Positions 9,031 to 18,331 of a stretch of DNA of 54,687 nt are shown here, piece after piece. A model generated the notes under the pieces. That model was not told where the DNA came from and did no database searches. It worked only from the letters and a program-made list of their open reading frames with translations. The DNA is from an uncultured Alphaproteobacteria bacterium. Its GTDB lineage: Bacteria; Pseudomonadota; Alphaproteobacteria; Rs-D84. Made by a program: the position numbers and the translations under genes. The stretch lies in contig CAJOGD010000008.1 in the NCBI GenBank assembly GCA_905233975.1, forward strand, positions 1-54,687, in the 5' to 3' direction. Numbering within the stretch: position 1 is the stretch's first letter; each line of letters opens with the position of its first letter.

Positions 9031-10071
9031 ATGAAAAAGTTTTTAATTTGTCCGATTTGTTTAATGGCGACCGGTGCAATCGCCCAGACAACGTTCTATT
9101 ATGACACCAGTGGCGTATGTTCGTCTGGATTGTTCTTGGACCCGAATGCCACAAGTTGCAGTCAGGCGATTACTAAAATTACACCGCCGGCCGCGTCGGG
9201 CAAGAATTTTAGCGGGTATTACGCGAATGGAACCCAGGTTATCGATAAAAGTGGAAATATCTTGATAAACAGCACCACCGCCGCGACGTTGTTTAATAAT
9301 GCTGACCCCAGTGCTGCAAGTCGTCGCCGGGCCGAGGCCGGATATACCGCGTCGAATAAAATCACCGTTCAACCACGTCAAAATTGGGACGGACAGCAAT
9401 CCGGTTGGTACACGTGCGGTGTTTGGGGGTTCCATATGTGCGAAGAAGACCAAGATTATTATGCGCCACCGGCCGTTAATTGTTGGTCTTATAGTTTCTG
9501 GCCCTGTGATTCGAACGGACAAAATTGCAAATATGATTATGCCTTTAATTCCTATCGCATGGCGGACGGTAAAACATTCGTAAAGCCGTCGTGTCTGCGG
9601 TCCGGCGGTTGTTCGAATGCAAATGGATGTTGGTGCAATCCGTATCCAAATGACATCGCCACCGGTAGTGAAATAGTGGGCAAAGGGTGCAGCGTGGATT
9701 ATCTTGGGCCACTTACGAATGATGTCAATTCTCTTAATAATGTCAGCCTTTGGAAAATTTGGCCCTTTGCGTGTAAAAGAATTAAAAACGGGGCTGATTG
9801 GGTGGACGATTATACTGTATCACATGGCAGGGTTCATGTAAATGTCGATTTGGCCGACAGATGCAAATATGAATTGGTATGCGATTCAGGATATGTCCCA
9901 GAGGTTTCGGAAACCAAGGTGAATTCTGTTGAATGTATCGGCTTGGAATGCAAGGGCTGGTTTGATGGATTTATGTCGGTATTGACGGACTTTAAACATT
10001 TGAATACATCATGTGTTGAAAACACCGGCGCCCAAACAGAAACGGGGTCCGGAACCGTCGGCACAAACTAA
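9031..10071 (+). CDS. Secreted Cys-rich protein, 346 aa
   Basis: The ATG at 9031 is preferred over the in-frame ATG at 9013 because it follows GGGGGAA and opens a signal peptide (MKKFLICPICLMATGAIA). The mature protein starts TTFYYDTSGVCSSG. Like the other cluster members it has an N-terminal segment with F(S/N)G(Y/F)Y and NGTQV/DGxG motifs and many cysteines (about 25). It lacks the repeated C-terminal Flg_new-like modules of its neighbours and ends in a Thr/Gly-rich tail. It lies 30 bases after the 764-aa gene in the same direction. Function unknown. Confidence 0.8.
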   Translation: MKKFLICPICLMATGAIAQTTFYYDTSGVCSSGLFLDPNATSCSQAITKITPPAASGKNFSGYYANGTQVIDKSGNILINSTTAATLFNNADPSAASRRRAEAGYTASNKITVQPRQNWDGQQSGWYTCGVWGFHMCEEDQDYYAPPAVNCWSYSFWPCDSNGQNCKYDYAFNSYRMADGKTFVKPSCLRSGGCSNANGCWCNPYPNDIATGSEIVGKGCSVDYLGPLTNDVNSLNNVSLWKIWPFACKRIKNGADWVDDYTVSHGRVHVNVDLADRCKYELVCDSGYVPEVSETKVNSVECIGLECKGWFDGFMSVLTDFKHLNTSCVENTGAQTETGSGTVGTN

Positions 10072-10113
10072 GGGCGTGATATATTCATGGATTGAATCGC
10101 GGGGGGAACAACA

Positions 10114-11832
10114 ATGAAACATTTTTTAACCTGTGCATTATGCTTTGTGTCTTTGCCGGTTGTTGCGATGCCGCTTTACTATGATAGAAATAATACGTGC
10201 GATGGGTGGCATACGTCCAATTCGTGCGACAGTCCAACCGTCACAAAAGTTAATGTCAAAAATCGTTCAGAAAGCGTCTTTAATGGTTTTTACATAAGTG
10301 CCGGCAATCGTGATGTGATGATCTTTGACGGCGACGGTAATATTCAAGCCGACGCATTGGCCAATATTCGCGCCGCCAATATTACCACTGGTTCGCGCGC
10401 ATCACAAAGTTATACTTGTCAAACCAGGGCAAAGAATAAACATGGCGCCTGCGTTGACCCCGATACCGCATACATTGATATTGGTTCGAATGATTTTGTA
10501 AATGTTGATGTAAATAATCATGTCATAGAATTTGGTGATCCAAACGGGTATCAAATACCATATACCGAGGTTAATGATGACCGCGGCGGTGAATCGTGGC
10601 ACCATTATTTCGAATTTGATGTTGTTATTCATTGGTGCCCGGAAACATATGGAAACTTTGAATGGTCATGGGCAAATACGCCGCCAAAGGAGTTTGTGGG
10701 CTGGCCGGCGTCTGATGCACCCGATTGGACGGGGGTACCATGTACAACCCCACCAACAACGTATCATTACAGTTGGCCCCTCCCGCATGAGCCCATGGGT
10801 GATCCAGAACACAGTGCAGAGTATTTATTAAATAACGTGCTTGCAACGCAGATACAGATACCAACTGCAACGGGTTGGACGTTTCGCGGATTTTATATAT
10901 ATGATTATTCTGTGCCCGATGCCGCCGGGAATATTATACCCGAATCAGATTTAGCAGCAAGATGTCCAACCGGGCAACATCCGTATTCAAACGGTCATTT
11001 CTTGGGCTTGGGTAGTAATTGCGGTGTCACATGTCTGCAAGATTGCATAATATATTGGGGCAAACGTAATACCGCCGCGCTGGAGCTGATTACGACCAAA
11101 AGCAATAATTATAGCAAGGCACGTATCGGATTGCGGACAGATGATACGGTTAATGTCGTAACAATAGATGATATTGCTGGATATTTCCCAAATACACGTT
11201 GGTCGGTCCTTTCCGATCAAGAAATCCCGAGGGATTACAAGGTGCACCTTTATGCTGGTTGGGCGAAAAATTGCGACCCGTCCGGTGGTGCCACGTGCAC
11301 TTTGGATATAAACAGAATCGATCAGTATGGCGATAGTGGCGACACCACCTATACGACAACATGCGCCAGTGGAACGCCGGTTAATAATGGAACGTATCAC
11401 CCCGTATGCACGAATACTTCGCGTGATATAGTGTATGTGGATGAACCGTCTATTTGCACCGTTAGTGTCGGTACGGATTCTTGCACACCGGGTCAATCAT
11501 ATAGTTTGCCGGCTGCGGCTTCTGTGACATGTGGACCGAAATGGACGGCGGTTGGTTGGGGCCTATCCCAACTGGGGGCCATAGCTGAAAATTATAGTTT
11601 GGGTGAAACGCTTACATGCAATAATACATATCTTGGCACAGAAGAACCGGCGACATTCATCTTACGGGCCTGTGTAAATTGCGCGGCATATCCCGACGGA
11701 CAGGATCATGTTGTCGCCTGTCGGACGCCGGAAAATGGTTGCGGTGAATTGGAATGCGAATATGGCTATCACCAGGCAAAGGAAATTGGAACCGGTGGAT
11801 ATGCCGAATTAAAGTGCGTTGCCGACGAATAG
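10114..11832 (+). CDS. Secreted Cys-rich protein with Flg_new-like repeat
   Basis: 572 aa with a signal peptide (MKHFLTCALCFVSLPVVA) and a strong ribosome binding site (GGGGGGAA). The N-terminus (PLYYDRNNTCDGW, later VFNGFYIS and FDGDGN) resembles the start of the genes at 6706 and 9031, so these three look like tandem paralogues. A module with GWTFRGFY and HLYAGWAKNC is Flg_new-like. It is the last gene of the plus-strand run and is followed by a terminator hairpin. An envelope role is inferred; no catalytic motif is visible. Confidence 0.8.
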   Translation: MKHFLTCALCFVSLPVVAMPLYYDRNNTCDGWHTSNSCDSPTVTKVNVKNRSESVFNGFYISAGNRDVMIFDGDGNIQADALANIRAANITTGSRASQSYTCQTRAKNKHGACVDPDTAYIDIGSNDFVNVDVNNHVIEFGDPNGYQIPYTEVNDDRGGESWHHYFEFDVVIHWCPETYGNFEWSWANTPPKEFVGWPASDAPDWTGVPCTTPPTTYHYSWPLPHEPMGDPEHSAEYLLNNVLATQIQIPTATGWTFRGFYIYDYSVPDAAGNIIPESDLAARCPTGQHPYSNGHFLGLGSNCGVTCLQDCIIYWGKRNTAALELITTKSNNYSKARIGLRTDDTVNVVTIDDIAGYFPNTRWSVLSDQEIPRDYKVHLYAGWAKNCDPSGGATCTLDINRIDQYGDSGDTTYTTTCASGTPVNNGTYHPVCTNTSRDIVYVDEPSICTVSVGTDSCTPGQSYSLPAAASVTCGPKWTAVGWGLSQLGAIAENYSLGETLTCNNTYLGTEEPATFILRACVNCAAYPDGQDHVVACRTPENGCGELECEYGYHQAKEIGTGGYAELKCVADE

Positions 11833-11843
11833 AACGATAAAAT

Positions 11844-11863
11844 ACGGGCGCGGTTGCGCCCGT
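11844..11863. terminator. Bidirectional terminator hairpin between convergent units
   Basis: ACGGGCGC/GCGCCCGT stem with a short loop and A/T-rich sequence on both sides, between the end of the secreted-protein run (plus) and ihfA (minus). The T-tracts are short, so efficiency is uncertain. Confidence 0.6.
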
Positions 11864-11890
11864 AAAATTTATCAAATTCACACATTAAAA

Positions 11891-12178
11891 TTATTTCTGC
11901 GATACACGTTTGCGGAATTCGGCGCATGGACGGAAAGACACAACGCGCCGCGCCGTCACAATTGCGATTTCACCGGTTTTTGGGTTGCGACCAACGCGTG
12001 CCGATTTATCCAAAATTTTGAATGTCCCGAATCCGGCGAATTTTACTTCTTCGCCATTAATCAGTGATTCGCATATTTCATCAAATACCAAATCGACCAG
12101 GTTTCCCGACTGGGCCGCCGTAAAACCAAATTTATCACGCAATTTATTTGCCAAATCATTTCTTGTTATTGTTGCCAT
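11891..12178 (-). CDS. ihfA: Integration host factor alpha subunit
   Basis: 95 aa of the HU/IHF family. ITRNDLANKL at the start, the VKFAGFGTF strand and the DNA-binding arm RVGRNPKTGE match IHF-alpha, which pairs with IHF-beta to bend DNA in transcription, replication and recombination. Length is typical. It starts 3 bases after the fabH stop codon, so the two are surely cotranscribed. The fabH-ihfA order is common in alphaproteobacteria, usually with plsX upstream, which is absent here. An HU-type protein is the alternative, but the alpha-type N-terminus and context favour IHF. Confidence 0.9.
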   Translation of the reverse strand: MATITRNDLANKLRDKFGFTAAQSGNLVDLVFDEICESLINGEEVKFAGFGTFKILDKSARVGRNPKTGEIAIVTARRVVSFRPCAEFRKRVSQK

Positions 12179-12181
12179 TTT

Positions 12182-13120
12182 TTACACCCTTATTAATGTT
12201 GCACCCCAGGTAAGGCCACTGCCAAACGCCGGATAGAGCACAAGTTGTCCATGTTTTATTATATTGTTGTCAAACGCGTATGCCAACGCCAATGCGCCAC
12301 TGGCGCCACTGGTGTTCGCGTGTTTGTCAACGGTTATTAAAATCTTGTCAATTGGGAAACCCAACCGCGCCGCACAGGATTCGATAATCCGAATGTTCGC
12401 CTGGTGCGGGACAATCCAATCTATGTCATCTTGGGTAATGCCGGCGTGGTCCATAATGTATCGCGCGGCGTCCGGCATCAACGACACCGCCATTTTATAT
12501 GTTTCCGGACCGTTCATGATGATTTTGTGGTCATCTGATCCATGCAACATGTCAAATTTGCGTCCGTCCGACATGACCACCGTATCGATTATCCCGGAAT
12601 AACTTGACGTGGAACGTTCGAATATCAACGCGCCCGCACCGTCACCAAACAAAACCGCGGTTGACCGGTCGGTCATATCAACAAAGCGCGACATCTTTTC
12701 CGCGCCGATAATCATAATGCGTTCGTGCATGCCGGCGGTGAAAAAGCCGCGTGCACAGTGCAGGGCGTATATATACCCCGTACATGCCCCACGCACATCG
12801 AATGCCGGCATATTATTAGTTGCCCCAAGACGCCCCGCCACCGTCACCGCCACAGACGGAAAATCAAGTTCCGGGGTTGTTGTCGCAACGATTATCATAT
12901 CTATATCGTCAATCCCAATACCCGCATTGGCCAACGCCGCACGTGCCGCGTTTGTTGCCATATCGGCAACGGTTTCGTTTTCCGCCGCGAAATGCCGCGC
13001 ACGAATCCCGGTGCGTTCAACAATCCACGCGTCGGTCGTGTCCATCACGCGTTCCATGTCCGCATTCGTCACAACGCGTGCCGGCAAATAAGATCCGTAT
13101 CCGATAAGTCTATTTCCCAT
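12182..13120 (-). CDS. fabH: 3-oxoacyl-ACP synthase III
   Basis: 312 aa. Performs the first condensation of fatty-acid synthesis, joining acetyl-CoA to malonyl-ACP in the cytoplasm. The catalytic triad is visible: Cys113 in GACTGY, His239 in PHQAN and Asn269 in HANTSG. The ATG at 13120 is chosen because the N-terminus MGNRLIGYGSYLP matches the family and GGAAG precedes it; a longer in-frame start at 13189 adds 23 unrelated residues. It is cotranscribed with ihfA, which follows 3 bases later. Confidence 0.93.
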   Translation of the reverse strand: MGNRLIGYGSYLPARVVTNADMERVMDTTDAWIVERTGIRARHFAAENETVADMATNAARAALANAGIGIDDIDMIIVATTTPELDFPSVAVTVAGRLGATNNMPAFDVRGACTGYIYALHCARGFFTAGMHERIMIIGAEKMSRFVDMTDRSTAVLFGDGAGALIFERSTSSYSGIIDTVVMSDGRKFDMLHGSDDHKIIMNGPETYKMAVSLMPDAARYIMDHAGITQDDIDWIVPHQANIRIIESCAARLGFPIDKILITVDKHANTSGASGALALAYAFDNNIIKHGQLVLYPAFGSGLTWGATLIRV

Positions 13121-13209
13121 TTCAAAACTTCCAATGCAATGTCCAAATATTATACAGATTTTAATATAACTTGCAATATCAAAATCCAAAGATTAAAATA
13201 CAGTCGCGT

Positions 13210-13285
13210 GTCCCCATAGTTCAATCGGATAGAACAAGTTCCTCCTAAGAATTAGATGTCGGTTCGATTCCGGCTGGGGATACCA
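13210..13285 (+). tRNA. tRNA-Arg (anticodon CCT)
   Basis: A complete cloverleaf: acceptor GTCCCCA/TGGGGAT, D-stem GTTC/GAAC, anticodon stem AGTTC/GAATT with loop CTCCTAA, T-stem GTCGG/CCGGC with loop TTCGATT, discriminator A and encoded CCA. Reads AGG codons. It sits between divergent fabH (minus) and the small membrane-protein gene (plus), which starts 17 bases after the CCA end. Confidence 0.95.
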
Positions 13286-13302
13286 AGAATTTGGGGCGAA
13301 CA

Positions 13303-13632
13303 ATGAAAAATCGTGCATTAAAGGTCGGAATCATCGCGGGAATTTTACCACACATGTTTTGTTGTGTGCTGCCGGTTGTGTTGGGCCTTGTTGGGCTTGT
13401 TGCGCCGGGCGCATTGGATCATGATTTTATTCCCGAAAGTGCGGAAAAATGGTTGTTTGTATTTTCCGGATTGATGTTATGCCTGTCGTGGATAATGTAT
13501 TTTGGAAATCGCGATTGCCGTTGCGAACACTGTGACGCAACGCACCATCATCGTGTGCAGATGATAATTCTTGTTTGTATTACAATCCTAACGATTGGTG
13601 GAATTGTCGCACATCTGTTTTTACATCACTAA
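13303..13632 (+). CDS. Small membrane protein with paired cysteines, possible metal transporter
   Basis: 109 aa. The ATG at 13303 is chosen because TTGGGGCG precedes it. Three hydrophobic segments are visible (about residues 8-32, 47-65 and 83-107). The first contains FCC in HMFCCVLPVVLG, and the loop before the last contains CRCEHCDATHHHR, a cysteine/histidine cluster. A Cys-Cys pair in the first helix is characteristic of MerT-type mercury importers, but overall similarity is too weak for a firm assignment. Metal handling is inferred only from these residues. It is probably cotranscribed with the tRNA upstream. Confidence 0.6.
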   Translation: MKNRALKVGIIAGILPHMFCCVLPVVLGLVGLVAPGALDHDFIPESAEKWLFVFSGLMLCLSWIMYFGNRDCRCEHCDATHHHRVQMIILVCITILTIGGIVAHLFLHH

Positions 13633-13640
13633 AAAATTGT

Positions 13641-15629
13641 TTACCATAAACGCGTGCGTTCTTCGGGCGCAAGGTACATTTTATTGCCGGGCTTCACGTC
13701 AAATATTTCGTACCACGCGTCAATATGCGGTAAAATTCCGTTAACGCGCCAACGATTCAAAGAATGTTCGTTGGTCTTTGTTTGAACCAAGACCTGTTCC
13801 GGCCGGATGTTGCCCGCCCATGCACCGGCATACGCGATAAAGAAACGCATATCAGGCGAAAGGTTGTTGACCGTTTCCGACACTTTACCAAAATTTTTAT
13901 ACGCCGTATATGCAATCGTCACGCCACCATAATCGGCCAAATTTTCGCCCAACGTAAATTCCCCATTTGCATGTGTGTTCGGTGCAACAATTATATTATC
14001 AAAATATTTTCGCATCACATTTGCACGCGCGGTGAAAGCATCTGAATCCGCATCGGTCCACCAATCACGCATGTTTCCTTTGTCATCAAAATGGCGGCCC
14101 GAATCATCAAAACCATGCGTCATTTCATGCCCAATTATTGCGCCAATCGCACCATAGTTAAATGCGTCATCGGCATTCATATCAAAAAATGGTGGTTGCA
14201 AAATCCCCGCCGGGAAACAAATTTCATTCGTGGTTGGATCGTAATAGGCATTGATTTCGTGCGCGTTCATATACCAAAGCGTAGGGTCTTTTCCCGCACC
14301 GATTTTTGCCAACCAAAAATCATCTTCGAATTTTGCGACACGCATCATGTTTTCAAATAAACTTTCGTTTTCGTCCAGAACAAGTTTCGAATAATCACGC
14401 CATTTATCCGGGTATCCAATCTTTGCATGGAACGCATCTAGCTTGCGCAACGCATTTGCGCGCGTTTCGTCCGACATCCAATCAAGATTTTGAATGCGTG
14501 CGCGATATGCGCGTCGCAAATTTTCAACCAGTTCCTGCATGCGTAGTTTAGCAGATTTCGGAAAATATTTTGCAACAAATAAACGGCCAACTTCTTCGCC
14601 AATCGCCCCGTCCAGCATGCCGATTGCACGTTTCCAACGTGGTTTTTGTTCGCGTTGACCCGACATTTCACGATTGAAAAAATCAAAAGCAATCGCATAG
14701 GTATCGTCATCTAACAATGATTCAGCCGCCAAAATTACATGATATTTCAGATAAGATTTGATTAATTCCAAATCAGTATCATTTATAATTTTTATTGATT
14801 CTTTGATGGCCTCTGGTTGACCGACATCAATGAAATTCGCGGCGTTCGCGCCACGTGCGTCAAAGTATGTTTCCCAATCGAATCCGCTATATTCGCGCAT
14901 AAAATCATCGCGCGACATTTTATGATAGTTTGCGTGTGGGTCGCGCAATTTTTCTTTTTTATAGAATGATTTCGCCATACGTTCTTCCAACGCATAAATT
15001 TTTTTTGCATCTGCGTTGATGCCGAAATTCTTTGTTTGACGCGCGATAAATTCGACATATTTTTTGCGAATATCAACTGTGCGTGCATCATCATCAAAGT
15101 AATAATCGCGTGGCAATCCAATTCCCGATTGGTGCAAACCATAAATGAAATGTTCACTGTCGCCAGGATCAATTCCGACCGTATCGCCCCAGAAACCCCC
15201 AAAATACGCGTGACTTTCACCAAGGTATTTTGGCAATTCCGATTTTGATTTTATATTATCTATTTTTTCCAAATACGGTTTTACCGGCGCGGTTTTGTCG
15301 GTGTTTAATTTTTCTGCGTTCATTGCTATTTTGTACAGCAATCCGATTTTCCCGTTATCTTGTTCGGCAATTTCACGAACGCGGTTCAAATTTGTTTCGC
15401 GTAAAACCTCAAACACGCCATAGCGCACATAATCATCAGGAATCGGATTCGCGCGCCGCCAACGTAATGTCGCATAGTCGAAAAAATCGTCCGCGGGATT
15501 TATTGCAAAGTTAATATCTGTGGTATTTATACCGATACCAATGTTTTTGTTGCTTTTAACCTGGGTCGCGAACATTAATGACGCCGCAACCGCAATAACA
15601 CCAAATATATTCAACAAAGTATGTCGCAT
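13641..15629 (-). CDS. M13 family zinc metallopeptidase (neprilysin/PepO-like)
   Basis: 662 aa. An N-terminal hydrophobic segment (residues 5-22) acts as signal or anchor, so the enzyme probably works in the periplasm or outside. The zinc site is intact: HEMTH at residues 501-505 and the third ligand Glu562 in GENLADYGG. The substrate-positioning motif NAYYDPTTNEICFPAG is also present, and the protein ends in RTRLW where the family usually has a Cys-containing version. M13 enzymes cleave short peptides. Its start codon overlaps the hemW stop region (TAAAATG), so the two are translationally coupled. Confidence 0.92.
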   Translation of the reverse strand: MRHTLLNIFGVIAVAASLMFATQVKSNKNIGIGINTTDINFAINPADDFFDYATLRWRRANPIPDDYVRYGVFEVLRETNLNRVREIAEQDNGKIGLLYKIAMNAEKLNTDKTAPVKPYLEKIDNIKSKSELPKYLGESHAYFGGFWGDTVGIDPGDSEHFIYGLHQSGIGLPRDYYFDDDARTVDIRKKYVEFIARQTKNFGINADAKKIYALEERMAKSFYKKEKLRDPHANYHKMSRDDFMREYSGFDWETYFDARGANAANFIDVGQPEAIKESIKIINDTDLELIKSYLKYHVILAAESLLDDDTYAIAFDFFNREMSGQREQKPRWKRAIGMLDGAIGEEVGRLFVAKYFPKSAKLRMQELVENLRRAYRARIQNLDWMSDETRANALRKLDAFHAKIGYPDKWRDYSKLVLDENESLFENMMRVAKFEDDFWLAKIGAGKDPTLWYMNAHEINAYYDPTTNEICFPAGILQPPFFDMNADDAFNYGAIGAIIGHEMTHGFDDSGRHFDDKGNMRDWWTDADSDAFTARANVMRKYFDNIIVAPNTHANGEFTLGENLADYGGVTIAYTAYKNFGKVSETVNNLSPDMRFFIAYAGAWAGNIRPEQVLVQTKTNEHSLNRWRVNGILPHIDAWYEIFDVKPGNKMYLAPEERTRLW

Positions 15630-15630
15630 T

Positions 15631-16689
15631 TTATTTTACCAACCTTTCAATTAGTTTATCAAGAACAAGACACCCCGCATCTGTGGCACAGATACGATTG
15701 TCAGATTTAAACTCTATCATATCGGGGTTTGATTTTGCAAATTCTATATCGATTATTTTTTTTACCATGTCATCAACCAAAACTCCCCGCCGCGTTCGCA
15801 TGCCCGTTATAACGCGTTCGATCGCACGTTCCGAATGGGACAACGGTTTAAATAATTTTCCCTCGCCCATTTCTTCGTACCATACATTATTAATTAGAAT
15901 TCGTCCCGCCGCGCCATCGCCGATACCAATATACGGCGCGCCGTCCCAAACATTTTGATTGTGTTTGCATTCAAATCCATGTGCGGCATAGTTTGATATT
16001 TCATATCTTTGCAAATTTAACACTTTTGGGATAGTAATATACATTTCCGCCATTGTTTCATTAGACGGCATATTCAAATTCATTTGCCCAAGTGGTGTGC
16101 GTGGTTCGACGGTTAATTCGTACATTGAACAATGCGGCAATCCAATTCTATTTATTTCATCGCAAGTTTTCATAACATCGTCCACAGAATCAGATGGCAA
16201 TCCATAAATAAAATCCGCCGAAACATTTCTGATTTGTGACATTGCAATATCAATCAAACGACGCGCGTCATCGGCACTGTGCGCCCGGCCCAAAAACCGC
16301 AATTTTTCATCATCAAAAGATTGCACGCCAATCGAAACTCGATTTACACCCGCGTCACAAAATTCACGCAAACGTGCGGCGTCAATTGTTTTTGGATTCG
16401 CCTCTATCGTGATTTCTGCGCCGTCCAAAAGATTAAAGTTTTCACAAATAGCGTTAATTATTTTTGCAAAAATCTGCGTCGGCAAAAGCGAAGGCGTCCC
16501 GCCACCAAAGAAAATTGTTGGCACCGAAACACGTCCCAAAACATCGTGCCAATGTTTGATTTCGCGAATAATTTTTTCGGCATACGATTCCCAATCTGGG
16601 GCCGCGCATGCATGCGAAAAAAAAGCGCAATAATTGCACTTTGAAATGCAAAACGGAACATGAATGTATATGTTGTGTACGGCGTTCAT
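15631..16689 (-). CDS. hemW: Radical SAM protein HemW (heme chaperone, HemN-like)
   Basis: 352 aa. The radical-SAM cluster motif is Cys14, Cys18 and Cys21 in PFCISKCNYCAF, preceded by YIHVPFC as in HemW. It also has the FGGGTPS, EANP and SIGVQSF motifs of the HemN/HemW family. HemW binds heme and passes it to respiratory proteins; true coproporphyrinogen III dehydrogenase (HemN) is longer with a different N-terminus. Three in-frame ATGs exist (16743, 16698, 16689). The last fits the family N-terminus best and could be near-leaderless, because TTGTTG-17-TGTAAT lies just upstream. Coupled to the M13 peptidase gene. Confidence 0.85.
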   Translation of the reverse strand: MNAVHNIYIHVPFCISKCNYCAFFSHACAAPDWESYAEKIIREIKHWHDVLGRVSVPTIFFGGGTPSLLPTQIFAKIINAICENFNLLDGAEITIEANPKTIDAARLREFCDAGVNRVSIGVQSFDDEKLRFLGRAHSADDARRLIDIAMSQIRNVSADFIYGLPSDSVDDVMKTCDEINRIGLPHCSMYELTVEPRTPLGQMNLNMPSNETMAEMYITIPKVLNLQRYEISNYAAHGFECKHNQNVWDGAPYIGIGDGAAGRILINNVWYEEMGEGKLFKPLSHSERAIERVITGMRTRRGVLVDDMVKKIIDIEFAKSNPDMIEFKSDNRICATDAGCLVLDKLIERLVK

Positions 16690-16750
16690 GATATTCATAT
16701 TACAATGGGGATAAAAAACTGCAACAAAAAACATACACGTCATAAAATAC

Positions 16751-16780
16751 TTGTTTACAAAATATAGTCTATGATATAAT
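16751..16780 (+). promoter_or_regulatory. Promoter of the outer-membrane protein gene
   Basis: TTGTTT and TATAAT with an 18-base spacer. The predicted start at about 16787 coincides with an ATG (16788) opening a four-codon frame, MKEK, whose TGA overlaps the real start codon. Confidence 0.7.
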
Positions 16781-16801
16781 ATTCACAATGAAAGAGAAGT
16801 G

Positions 16802-18331
16802 ATGAAAAGGGGAATAATATCTTTTTTGCCGGCATTGCTGATTCATTTTGCTGCTGTTGCGGCCAATGAAGGCGTGCCTGTGTATTACCAAGATGCCCCA
16901 AAAACAAATACAAATCAGTTAAATTATGGCGGATATGCGAACAAGGGTTATACAAAATACATCGGTAAAACCGGTGAACGCCAGGTTGTAGGTTCGCGAA
17001 CATATTCATACACAACCGAAAAACGCAATCGCCCCGTCCAAACTATCGAAGAATATGCCGAAAATATGACATATGCGGACGCCGGTGTTATGACCGTCAA
17101 CGGCGTTGCATTGGGCCCGGACCAGGAACCATCTACCTATCTTTATGGCGGATATACGCGGCGTTTTGCGAATTTTGAATTCAAAACCGGTGTGAATTCT
17201 ATACTTGAATGGGACGATATGGTGTTTAATGAAATAAATGTCGGTGGGCGCCATGTCTTTTCGTTCGGCAATTTTGATATGTTTGCATTTGCTGATTATG
17301 CGTATGGCAAAATGTCGCATGGTGGGCTTTCCATGGATTATGATTTGGAACCCTATGATTGGTCTGATCCGTCATATGGTATATTTACAATTTCTATGGG
17401 TGACCAATCGGGTGAATCGCATCATTTACGCCTTGGAATCGGTGCAAAGCATATTTGGAACATCGGTGGATGGAAACTGTCGCCGATAATCGGATATGAA
17501 ATCTTTAAACATAATTTGGAAATGTCCGACCACCTGTATCCGAACCAGGGGATATACCTGCCACTTATGACGAATGCCGGCGAATACGTCTATGGGGACG
17601 AGGAAGGAAATTATTATTCCCTGCCAATTGATATTGCGGCACCTGATACCTGGTACCAGGTATGTATGGGCCCCGAAGACATTATGGTTGTGAATCAAAA
17701 TGGTTCATCTACGGGCTATGTCACATATCTTGGCGATGAATTGCAAACCATACCGTATAATTATTCGTCGATGGGCGATTTGCCTTGGGGTGTGTCGGGT
17801 GGCGAATGTGTTATTATCGGTGGCGATGGCCCGATAAAGGTTGGCGGCGTCACGCATATCTATAACACAACGTGGAGTGGTTTTTATTTCGGTTTGGAAA
17901 TAGAAAAACAAATGACACTTGCGGATAAATTACGTTTTTATTTCCAAGTTGGCCTTCCAAAATATTCCGCAGAAGGTATTTGGCCAAACCGGACGGATTG
18001 GCAGCAAAGCCCCAGTTTCCTTGACGAAGGCAGCAACGGCGCATATACATACGCCGCGGAAATGGAATACAATGTTCGTCTTGCGTCGCGGTTGCAATTG
18101 GCGATAAAGGTTGATACAAACTTTTTCCATGTTGGGAAAATCCCCGGCAAACTTTATGTTGCTGAATATACCGATTTTGTAATTGATGAAGACGGCCAAT
18201 ACATGCTTGATGAAAATGGGTTGCCATATCTGCAAACCATTCCGGCACATACCGAAGATGTTAGTGAATCTTTAAAGTCTGCGGATTGGCAATCGTTTGG
18301 GGTGCATTTGGGGGTGAAATATGCATTCTAG
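16802..18331 (+). CDS. Outer-membrane beta-barrel protein, 509 aa
   Basis: Signal peptide MKRGIISFLPALLIHFAAVA, then a Tyr/Gly-rich mature protein with many alternating amphipathic strands (YLYGGYTRRF, FDMFAFADYAYG, LRLGIGAKHIW, FYFGLEIEKQ), ending in VKYAF. A terminal aromatic residue is the usual beta-barrel assembly signal. The ATG at 16802 follows GAGAAG. A four-codon frame (16788-16802) overlaps it as TGATG. The mltB gene begins inside the last codons, so the two are cotranscribed. The specific family is unknown; pore, adhesin or surface protease are all possible. Confidence 0.8.
   Translation: MKRGIISFLPALLIHFAAVAANEGVPVYYQDAPKTNTNQLNYGGYANKGYTKYIGKTGERQVVGSRTYSYTTEKRNRPVQTIEEYAENMTYADAGVMTVNGVALGPDQEPSTYLYGGYTRRFANFEFKTGVNSILEWDDMVFNEINVGGRHVFSFGNFDMFAFADYAYGKMSHGGLSMDYDLEPYDWSDPSYGIFTISMGDQSGESHHLRLGIGAKHIWNIGGWKLSPIIGYEIFKHNLEMSDHLYPNQGIYLPLMTNAGEYVYGDEEGNYYSLPIDIAAPDTWYQVCMGPEDIMVVNQNGSSTGYVTYLGDELQTIPYNYSSMGDLPWGVSGGECVIIGGDGPIKVGGVTHIYNTTWSGFYFGLEIEKQMTLADKLRFYFQVGLPKYSAEGIWPNRTDWQQSPSFLDEGSNGAYTYAAEMEYNVRLASRLQLAIKVDTNFFHVGKIPGKLYVAEYTDFVIDEDGQYMLDENGLPYLQTIPAHTEDVSESLKSADWQSFGVHLGVKYAF

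Noticed and set aside
16799-18331. Omptin-type surface protease assignment for the 509-aa barrel.
   Set aside because: The barrel pattern and length are only loosely similar and I cannot locate the omptin catalytic residues.
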